Positions 1-4,981 of a DNA stretch of 8,683 nucleotides are shown here, one piece after another. Both the position numbers and the translations under genes were made by a program. The first letter of the stretch is position 1; every line of letters begins with the position of its first letter. The stretch spans positions 1 to 8,683 of the forward strand of contig JABDOU010000034.1 in the NCBI GenBank assembly GCA_013043085.1. Direction: 5' to 3'. The notes below the pieces were generated by a model. That model made no database searches. It saw nothing but the letters and a program-made list of their open reading frames with translations, and was not told where the DNA came from. The stretch comes from Acidimicrobiia bacterium. Its GTDB lineage: Bacteria > Actinomycetota > Acidimicrobiia > Spongiisociales > SHLN01.

Positions 1-614
1 GTGCCGAACCGTGGAAGCTTCCGGACCTCAGCGCCTTGGCCGACATCTCAACCACATTCCAGACTGCCCTGAATCACGGTGAGGAGTTCTGGCCGTACCT
101 ACGCGACGAGACGACCCTGGCACGCCCGTGGGCCATTCCCGGCACCGCCGGACTCGAACACCGGGTCGGTGGGCTGGAAAAGCAAGACGGGACCGGCAAC
201 GTTTCCTACGACCCGCTCAACCACGAAAAGATGACCCTCCTGCGCGAGAACAAGATCAACGGAATCGCCGATGACATACCCGATGTCGCGGTCGACTCCG
301 ACGAGGGCGCAACGACCCTCGTACTCGGCTGGGGATCGACATACGCCTCGATTGTCGCAGGCGTGCGTAGGGTCAGGAAGAACGGACACAAGGTCGCCCA
401 GGCGCATCTCCGCCACCTCCATCCCTTCCCGAAGAATCTCGAGTCGGTAGTCAAGAGCTACGAAACCGTGCTGGTGCCGGAACTCAACCGGGGCCAGCTC
501 TCACGATTGATGAGGGAGCGCTACCTGGTCGATGCCAAAAGCCTCACCAAAGTCCAGGGAAAGCCTTTCATGGCAGAAGAGATCGAGGAAGCGTTGATGG
601 AGACACTGTCATGA
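1..614 (+). CDS. korA: 2-oxoglutarate:ferredoxin oxidoreductase subunit alpha (KorA), C-terminal part
   Basis: The reading frame is open from base 3 to the TGA at 612-614, giving 203 visible residues; the start lies outside the window. The TTG at base 36 is an internal Leu, because matching sequence (AEPWKLPDLSAL) continues upstream of it. KorA fuses the gamma and alpha parts of 2-oxoacid:ferredoxin oxidoreductases. With KorB it oxidises 2-oxoglutarate and CoA to succinyl-CoA and CO2 and reduces ferredoxin in the cytoplasm. Visible family hallmarks, in fragment numbering, are RPWAIPGTAGLEHRVGGLEK (41-60), DGTGNVSYDP (62-71), TLVLGWGSTY (105-114), the AHLRHLHPFP strand (134-143) and VLVPELNRGQLS (156-167). 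The family is usually about 600 residues or more, so roughly two thirds is missing. The gene overlaps korB by the four bases ATGA, which suggests translational coupling. Another 2-oxoacid substrate is possible, but the pairing with this KorB favours 2-oxoglutarate. Confidence 0.92.
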   Translation, partial: AEPWKLPDLSALADISTTFQTALNHGEEFWPYLRDETTLARPWAIPGTAGLEHRVGGLEKQDGTGNVSYDPLNHEKMTLLRENKINGIADDIPDVAVDSDEGATTLVLGWGSTYASIVAGVRRVRKNGHKVAQAHLRHLHPFPKNLESVVKSYETVLVPELNRGQLSRLMRERYLVDAKSLTKVQGKPFMAEEIEEALMETLS

Positions 615-1615
615 CAACGTTTGAGCGAGCGGATTTTCAGACTGACCAGGAGGTTCGTTGGTGCCCCGGATGTGGCGACTACACGATCCTGGCCACGGTC
701 CAGAACTATCTTGCGAGTCTCGAGATTCCCAGAGAGAACCACGTATTCGTCTCTGGCATCGGATGCGCCGCCCGGTTTCCCTACTACGTGGAAACCTACG
801 GCATGCACAGCATCCACGGCCGAGCGCCTGCCATTGCATCCGGCATCGCTGCGACCAGACCTGAACTTTCCGTGTGGGTCGTCACGGGCGACGGCGACGC
901 GTTATCCATCGGTGGGAACCATCTGATACATGCCCTTCGCCGCAATCTGAACATCACGATTCTGCTCTTCAACAATCAGATCTACGGCCTCACGAAAGGC
1001 CAGTATTCGCCGACCTCCGAGACCGGCAAACGAACCAAATCGAGCCCAATGGGCGCCATCGAATACCCCTTCAATCCGGTGAGCGTCGCTCTTGGCGCCG
1101 AGGCGAGCTTCGTTGCAAGGACGATCGACATGGACCGTGATCACTCGAGCGAGGTGATCCGCCGTGCACACGAACACAACGGCTCGGCTCTCGTTGAGAT
1201 TTACCAAAACTGCAATGTCTTCAACGACAAAGCCTTCATCCAGATCACTGGCAAAGAAGAGCGCACCGTCAATCGGATCAACCTGACCCATGGCGAGCCC
1301 ATCATTTTCGGGGCCGATGACGACAAGGCCGTCGTCATGAACGACGGAGCTGCCTCGATCGTTGACCTGGCCGACGTGGATCCGGCCGATGTTCACATTC
1401 ACGACGAATTTGCGCCAAGCCCTGCAGCGGCGTTTTCGTTATCCCGTCTCTCACACGGACCGTACGGACCTACGCCCATCGGAATCTTTCGAGCAGTCGA
1501 ACGCGATGGATACTCCGAAATGCTCGACCACCAGATACTGGATGCGCAGTCCAAAAAAGGCCCCGGAGACCTCATGGATCTCGTTTCTCAGAACGGCACA
1601 TGGCAGGTCGAGTAG
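611..1615 (+). CDS. korB: 2-oxoglutarate:ferredoxin oxidoreductase subunit beta (KorB)
   Basis: This complete 334-residue subunit binds thiamine diphosphate and one [4Fe-4S] cluster and forms the catalytic centre with KorA. The cluster-binding motif CPGCGDY is at 18-24. Further cysteines at 52 (SGIGC) and 201 (YQNC) complete the four-cysteine set (18, 21, 52, 201) with the same spacing pattern as known KorB-type subunits. The thiamine diphosphate/Mg motif runs from GDGD at 93-96 to NN at 121-122, followed by IYGLTKGQYSPTS. The C-terminal part (HDEFAPSPAAAFSLSRLS, then PTPIGIFR) is typical of the family, and the length is normal. The start ATG lies within the end of korA, preceded by GGAG at 599-602 with an 8-base spacer. 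The HGRAPAIASGIAATRPE segment is like that of 2-oxoglutarate-specific enzymes. No separate gamma, delta or ferredoxin gene is visible. All key residues are present, so the enzyme should be active. Confidence 0.94.
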   Translation: MTTFERADFQTDQEVRWCPGCGDYTILATVQNYLASLEIPRENHVFVSGIGCAARFPYYVETYGMHSIHGRAPAIASGIAATRPELSVWVVTGDGDALSIGGNHLIHALRRNLNITILLFNNQIYGLTKGQYSPTSETGKRTKSSPMGAIEYPFNPVSVALGAEASFVARTIDMDRDHSSEVIRRAHEHNGSALVEIYQNCNVFNDKAFIQITGKEERTVNRINLTHGEPIIFGADDDKAVVMNDGAASIVDLADVDPADVHIHDEFAPSPAAAFSLSRLSHGPYGPTPIGIFRAVERDGYSEMLDHQILDAQSKKGPGDLMDLVSQNGTWQVE

Positions 1616-1631
1616 CGCTGCTCAACCCGTA

Positions 1632-1643
1632 TCTCAATTGAGA
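1632..1643. promoter_or_regulatory. 12-base perfect palindrome between korB and the next gene
   Basis: TCTCAATTGAGA is a perfect inverted repeat without spacer. It sits 16 bases after the korB stop and 15 bases before the ATG of the downstream gene. The flanking bases do not extend it and no T-run follows, so it does not look like an intrinsic terminator. It could be a dimeric repressor site or chance. The ribosome-binding site of the next gene (AAGG, 1648-1651) lies just beyond it, so a bound protein or a small hairpin could affect that gene's expression. This is inference from position and symmetry only. Confidence 0.3.
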
Positions 1644-1658
1644 CGATAAGGTCTGCAT

Positions 1659-3023
1659 ATGGATGGATTTCCAATATTCGCCTTCATCTTCTTTGCTATT
1701 GCCGCGTCAACGATCGCCGGGCTGTCAAAGACCCGGCGGCAGGCAAGCCTGCAGAAGGCCGCGGACGAATTGGGGCTACGGGTTGACAAAAAGGGGCTAT
1801 CCGGTGAGATCAACGGGTACCTGGTCGACACCGAGTACGTGAGCCGGGGAGACAAGAAGGGAACCCGATTCCGAGTGCGCTACCCGGGCTGGCTCGGATT
1901 CAACCTTCGGATCGCGACCGATCAACTCGGCGGACTTCGCAAGCTGCCTATGTTCGGGAACCTCATGCCTGCCCAGGACATCGAGATTGGAAACGATGAC
2001 CTGGATACGAAACACCTGATTCAGGGAGACACCCACCAGGTGACGCGATGGTTCAATGCTGACAGGCGCGACATGGTGGAGCGGGCTTCGAAGCGATTCT
2101 CCAGCATATCCATCACCGACCGCCATATCGAAACGTACATCCCTCGCATCATTTCCAATCCCGACGAGCTCGCCAAGATCACTCGTGCCGTTCTCTTCAT
2201 GGCAGAAGTTGCGTATCGCACCGACGAAGGTGACGCGATCGAGTCACCACTGTCGATCCCGGGAGATCCGTTTGGCGATACGCCCCTGCACGATCCCGAC
2301 AACGACGAAGATCTGGTCGAGGTAACGATCGTGGACATGGACCCGAACTCTTTAGATCTCGATCAGGTCGTGACCGGAAGCGAGGATTCGGTATTCGCCG
2401 ACGTCGGTGAAGCTACCGTCCCTCAGGAGCCCGCAGTTGAGATGTCCAACAGGGTGCCGGCCGCCAACGATCTCGATGAGTCCCAGCTTCCTCCTGAGGT
2501 TGTTGCCGCCGAATTCCAACCGGCACAGGACATGACGCCACAACTCGATGCGGGCGAAGACGCCAATCAGGATCCACGACCGGATCCGCCAGCGGACGTA
2601 GGTTCGCCTGAGATGAAAGAACCGATCGATGCAGGCTTGATTGATTCGTCGTTTGCCGGATCGGTTGCCGAGCTCTCAGAATCGTTATTCGGCGAATACC
2701 AACCCGCCTACCGTATCGAGGAACTGTTCTCAGAGGGGCCAATAGGATCAACGGTCACCTGGAGCGGAAACATCGAAAACGTTGGGGAATTCACGCGGGA
2801 CCGATACCTGGGAGATGGGCCTGGCATCGAAGTAGAGCTGACCGGTGCAACGCTCGACGATGGCCGCGTCACCGAGATCTTCGCCGCATTGCCAATCGAA
2901 ACAGACATCGAGAAGCTTCGGAGCGGCGCTGAGATAACCGTTCGCGGAACGCTTACGGCCGTAGATGCAATCATGCGGCGTTTCTATCTCACCGATGGTG
3001 AGCTACTACCTGACCGGTCCTAG
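1659..3023 (+). CDS. unrecognised membrane-anchored protein with acidic linker and OB-like C-terminal domain
   Basis: I do not recognise this 454-residue protein. Residues 4-22 are a hydrophobic helix followed by KTRRQ, predicting one N-terminal anchor with the rest in the cytoplasm. Residues 30-185 look folded, with alternating strands (for example GEINGYLVDTEY and FRVRYPGWLGFNLRI), PAQDIEIGNDDLDTKHLIQG at 104-123, and a helix-rich end (PDELAKITRAVLFMAEVAYR). Residues 188-345 are strongly acidic and Pro/Gln-rich, with only three basic residues (R265, R307, K320), and are probably disordered. Residues 360-450 are beta-rich (GSTVTWSGNIENVG, GIEVELTGATL, AEITVRGTLTAVD, RRFYLTDGELL), an arrangement like a small OB-fold; this is a guess from the pattern. 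The start ATG has AAGG at 1648-1651 with a 7-base spacer. The 43-base gap after korB suggests co-transcription. It ends tail to tail with rarA on a shared CTAG. The function is unknown. Confidence 0.85.
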   Translation: MDGFPIFAFIFFAIAASTIAGLSKTRRQASLQKAADELGLRVDKKGLSGEINGYLVDTEYVSRGDKKGTRFRVRYPGWLGFNLRIATDQLGGLRKLPMFGNLMPAQDIEIGNDDLDTKHLIQGDTHQVTRWFNADRRDMVERASKRFSSISITDRHIETYIPRIISNPDELAKITRAVLFMAEVAYRTDEGDAIESPLSIPGDPFGDTPLHDPDNDEDLVEVTIVDMDPNSLDLDQVVTGSEDSVFADVGEATVPQEPAVEMSNRVPAANDLDESQLPPEVVAAEFQPAQDMTPQLDAGEDANQDPRPDPPADVGSPEMKEPIDAGLIDSSFAGSVAELSESLFGEYQPAYRIEELFSEGPIGSTVTWSGNIENVGEFTRDRYLGDGPGIEVELTGATLDDGRVTEIFAALPIETDIEKLRSGAEITVRGTLTAVDAIMRRFYLTDGELLPDRS

Positions 3024-4291
3024 CGACCCTCCTGCGAATCGTCCCCCTGCCCGCTCGGTACAAAAATGGTTGAGTTTTCAAGCGCGTCTGGAAGGTACTG
3101 CTGATCGACGATGTGACCCGGATAATCGTGGGCATATTTGTAGCCACCTTCACTGCGCGATCCCGACCGTAGATGAGCAGGAACATTCGCTTCTGGATGC
3201 AAAGCGACGAGCTCGCGAGCGCGTGTGATTGCTTTCGTCACCGAATTCGATTTGGGAGCGGTCGCCAGGTAGACGGCCGCATGCGAGAGTGCGTATGTGG
3301 CCTCCGGTAGGCCAACGAACTGCAATGCCTGAGCCGCGGCTACCGCAACCGTGAGCGCCCCTGCGTCCGCCATCCCGACGTCCTCGGAAGCAAGCACGAC
3401 CATCCGCCTGGCAATGAATTCGGGATCTTCTCCTGCCTCCAACATCGTATGTAGCCAGAAAAGCGCGGCGTCCGGGTCCGACCCCCGCATCGATTTGATG
3501 AACGCCGAGATCACGTCATAGTGCTGGTCTCCACCTTTGTCGTATCGAACTACCCGGCGCTGGAACGCTTCCTCAATGTGTCCGACCGTGATCTCCGAGC
3601 CGTCACGCACAAGAGCCGATGCAAGCTCGATCGCGTTTAGAGCCCTTCGTGCGTCACCGTTTGCCATGTTCGCCACCTCGCGCCGTGCATCAGAGGTGAT
3701 CTTCAGGTTGCGTTTGCCGATTCCAACCTCTTCATCGGTGAGCGCCCGATCAATGAGGTGCTCGATATCGTCGAGTGCCAACGGTTCCAGCTTGAGTGTG
3801 GTCGCCCGGCTCAACAGTGGCCGATTTACCTCGAACGATGGGTTCTCTGTCGTCGCTCCGATGAAGACGACCCATCCCGACTCAACGCCAGGCAGCAGAG
3901 CATCCTGTTGGTTCTTCGAGAAACGATGGATCTCATCGATGAACAGCACCGTGCGCACATCTTCTTCTTCTAGTCGCGAGCGTGCGTCGTTGATGACCTG
4001 ACGAACATCCCGAACCGAGGCACTGGTTGCAGACAATGCCTCGAAGTGAGCCCGGGCATGCTGGGCCACGAGAAACGCAAGGGTCGTTTTACCTGACCCC
4101 GGTGGACCGGTGAGGATCATCGACACCGGCGAGCCCGAAGTTATGAGACGCCGGATCGCGGAGTCCGTCGAAAGCAGGTGGACCTGACCCACCATCTCCT
4201 CGAGCGTTCGCGGGCGCATCCGGGCGGCAAGGGGTTGGGCCGCGCCGGCTCTGGCCGCTCGCTGGTCTGCGAATAAATCTCTCTGCGACAT
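3020..4291 (-). CDS. rarA: replication-associated recombination AAA+ ATPase RarA (MgsA)
   Basis: This complete 423-residue protein is related to eukaryotic WRNIP1 and to the clamp-loader ATPases, and acts at stalled or gapped replication forks. Visible motifs are the PLAARMRPRTLEEMVGQ entry (20-36), Walker A GPPGSGKT (62-69), Walker B with DEIHRF (119-124), sensor 1 ATTENPSF (146-153), the arginine-finger region LLSR (159-162), sensor 2 GDARRALN (212-219) and the family signature RYDKGGDQHYD (248-258). The C-terminal helical tetramerisation region contains ARRMVVLASEDVG and ends near HIVDQQYLPD. The length is normal for bacterial RarA. The N-terminus has QRDLF at 3-7, resembling a sliding-clamp-binding pentapeptide. 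The ATG at 4291 is the first possible start, because an in-frame TAG lies 12 bases upstream. The GGGAG beside it touches the ATG and is too close for a normal ribosome-binding site. It is separated from the atp operon by a small + strand gene, so it is probably transcribed on its own. Confidence 0.95.
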   Translation of the reverse strand: MSQRDLFADQRAARAGAAQPLAARMRPRTLEEMVGQVHLLSTDSAIRRLITSGSPVSMILTGPPGSGKTTLAFLVAQHARAHFEALSATSASVRDVRQVINDARSRLEEEDVRTVLFIDEIHRFSKNQQDALLPGVESGWVVFIGATTENPSFEVNRPLLSRATTLKLEPLALDDIEHLIDRALTDEEVGIGKRNLKITSDARREVANMANGDARRALNAIELASALVRDGSEITVGHIEEAFQRRVVRYDKGGDQHYDVISAFIKSMRGSDPDAALFWLHTMLEAGEDPEFIARRMVVLASEDVGMADAGALTVAVAAAQALQFVGLPEATYALSHAAVYLATAPKSNSVTKAITRARELVALHPEANVPAHLRSGSRSEGGYKYAHDYPGHIVDQQYLPDALENSTIFVPSGQGDDSQEGR

Positions 4292-4297
4292 CTCCCG

Positions 4298-4303
4298 AGT
4301 CTA
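4298..4303 (-). promoter_or_regulatory. possible -10 element for leaderless rarA transcript
   Basis: Read on the - strand this is TAGACT, a match to the TANNNT form of actinobacterial -10 elements. Exactly six bases separate it from the rarA ATG. In Actinobacteria this distance places the transcription start at or next to the A of the start codon. Together with the lack of a properly spaced Shine-Dalgarno sequence, this suggests a leaderless mRNA. No clear -35 was found, which is common for such promoters. A hexamer with only three fixed bases can arise by chance. Confidence 0.4.
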
Positions 4304-4358
4304 CGAGTCGCACTAAGAGCGCGAAATTCAGGCCAAATCTCACCCTCCGTGGTACTTT

Positions 4359-4387
4359 TTGGATGTCGCTCAAAATGTCGCTAAATT
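4359..4387 (+). promoter_or_regulatory. possible promoter of the membrane microprotein gene, with internal direct repeats
   Basis: A weak -35-like TTGGAT (4359-4364) and a -10-like TAAATT (4382-4387) are separated by 17 bases, the optimal spacing. The expected transcription start near 4394 would give a leader of about 65 bases before the ATG at 4459. Each box matches the consensus only partly (three and four of six). The region is locally A/T-rich compared with its surroundings. Two copies of ATGTCGCT overlap the spacer. The rest of the 167-base gap between rarA and the microprotein gene (4292-4458) shows no other clear element. Confidence 0.3.
4363..4382 (+). repeat. two direct repeats ATGTCGCT, 12-base period
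   Basis: ATGTCGCT occurs at 4363-4370 and again at 4375-4382, one copy following the other at a period of 12 bases, with A-rich sequence after each. The copies lie between the putative -35 and -10 boxes of the downstream small gene. A period of 12 is close to one helical turn, as expected for a protein binding two sites on one face of DNA, but two copies of an 8-mer could also be chance. Confidence 0.4.
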
Positions 4388-4446
4388 CGCGATCGGGCAT
4401 GAGGTCCAGGGCAGGTCGCCCCGCACTTCCATGCATTTCCCGCATC

Positions 4447-4455
4447 AGAGGAGGA
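4447..4455 (+). promoter_or_regulatory. strong ribosome-binding site selecting the start at 4459
   Basis: AGAGGAGGA is a near-ideal Shine-Dalgarno sequence, and its AGGAGG core ends four bases before the ATG at 4459. It decides the start of the small gene over the in-frame ATG at 4363, which has no such sequence and would add 32 residues of Arg/Ser-rich, non-conserved-looking peptide. It is the strongest ribosome-binding site in the window. Confidence 0.6.
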
Positions 4456-4458
4456 CGG

Positions 4459-4614
4459 ATGAATTGGACGCATGTCCTGAGCTTTGCTCTTGGAGCAGGC
4501 TGGATGCTGCTGGTCCTGGTATCGACGATGCTCGTCCGGCGATCGACCGATCAGCCGAAGGCGACCGTGACGCCGATACGCCCGGACGTCAGGTCCCGTC
4601 GCTCGACTCTGTGA
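4459..4614 (+). CDS. single-pass membrane microprotein, 51 residues
   Basis: I do not recognise this small protein. It begins MNWTHVLSF, has one clear hydrophobic helix at about residues 5-26 (FALGAGWMLLVLVSTMLV), then a basic tail of about 25 residues with RR at 27-28, KATVTPIRP in the middle and RSRRSTL at the end. The charge pattern predicts the N-terminus outside and the tail in the cytoplasm. A strong Shine-Dalgarno sequence precedes the ATG. The gene lies between divergent rarA and convergent atpC, and its last 26 bases overlap the atpC coding end on the other strand. It is not part of the known atp gene set. Reality is supported by the ribosome-binding site plus the membrane helix, but without homologues it remains a prediction. 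The overlapping +2 frame (4359-4619) encodes nothing membrane-like. Confidence 0.6.
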   Translation: MNWTHVLSFALGAGWMLLVLVSTMLVRRSTDQPKATVTPIRPDVRSRRSTL

Positions 4615-4981
4615 CCTGAGCGGTCACACCATCGTCGGATGGTCCTTCTTCAGTTTCAGCCTCGTCCTCGAGCTTCTTCAGCTCGGCTGCCTTGTCACGC
4701 GCCGCCTCGGCATCGCCCTCGACGAGTTCGGCCCGATCGGTCAGCAACGTCACCTGGTTCTGGAACACCTGGAGGAATCCTCCGTGAATTCCATACACCG
4801 TTCGGCCTCCACCAACCTCCTGAACCTCCACGGCTCCTGTTGCGAGTGCAGCAAGCAGTGGTTCGTGCTGTGCGTAGATGCCGATCTCGCCTTCGATCGT
4901 ACGCGCAATGACGAACGTCGCCTCACCTGACCAGAGGGTGGCCTCTGGAGAAACAATGTCGACGTTGAAAGGCGTTGCCAT
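4589..4981 (-). CDS. atpC: F-type ATP synthase subunit epsilon
   Basis: This 130-residue protein is the epsilon subunit of F1, which sits on gamma and the c-ring on the cytoplasmic side and can inhibit ATP hydrolysis. Residues 1-85 are the N-terminal beta-sandwich (FNVDIVSPEATLWSGEATFV, GEIGIYAQHEPLLAAL, YGIHGGFLQVFQNQVTLLTD). A single helix follows at about 88-108 (EGDAEAARDKAAELKKLEDE). The family's usual second C-terminal helix is not seen. Residues 105-130 hold ten acidic and no basic residues and include a Gly-Pro, so this looks like a disordered acidic tail. The start codon overlaps the atpD stop by one base (TGATG), and no good Shine-Dalgarno sequence precedes it, so translation probably depends on coupling to atpD. 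It is the last gene of the visible operon, and its 3' end overlaps the convergent small gene. Confidence 0.95.
   Translation of the reverse strand: MATPFNVDIVSPEATLWSGEATFVIARTIEGEIGIYAQHEPLLAALATGAVEVQEVGGGRTVYGIHGGFLQVFQNQVTLLTDRAELVEGDAEAARDKAAELKKLEDEAETEEGPSDDGVTAQVTESSDGT
4610..4628. other. small hairpin at the microprotein stop codon
   Basis: TGTGACC (4610-4616) and GGTCACA (4622-4628) are perfect complements around the five-base loop TGAGC, giving a 7-bp stem. The TGA stop of the small + strand gene (4612-4614) lies inside the left arm, and on the other strand the hairpin is inside the atpC coding end. No T-run follows on the + strand, so it is not a classical intrinsic terminator. 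It may be a weak or U-less terminator, or chance. Confidence 0.25.

Noticed and set aside
36..38. TTG as the start of a 192-residue protein at the left edge
   Set aside because: Family-like KorA sequence continues in frame upstream to the window edge, so this is an internal Leu codon of a truncated gene.
902..1402. 166-codon - strand open frame opposite korB
   Set aside because: KorB is unambiguous on the + strand through this stretch; the opposite frame is a shadow.
3537..4001. 154-codon + strand open frame opposite rarA
   Set aside because: It is Ser/Arg-rich antisense translation of the AAA+ domain, with no family resemblance.
4319..4391. Apparent inverted repeat between GCGCGAAATTC and TAAATTCGCG in the rarA upstream gap
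   Set aside because: The arms are not true complements when aligned base by base (GCGAAATT would need AATTTCGC), so no convincing hairpin or operator remains.
4363..4458. N-terminal extension of the microprotein to the ATG at 4363
   Set aside because: There is no ribosome-binding site at 4363, the added peptide is Arg/Ser-rich with no domain look, and the ideal Shine-Dalgarno sequence sits just before the ATG at 4459.
4359..4619. 86-codon + strand frame overlapping the microprotein
   Set aside because: It gives no membrane segment or domain-like sequence, its start lacks a ribosome-binding site, and it is best explained as a shadow of the neighbouring frame.
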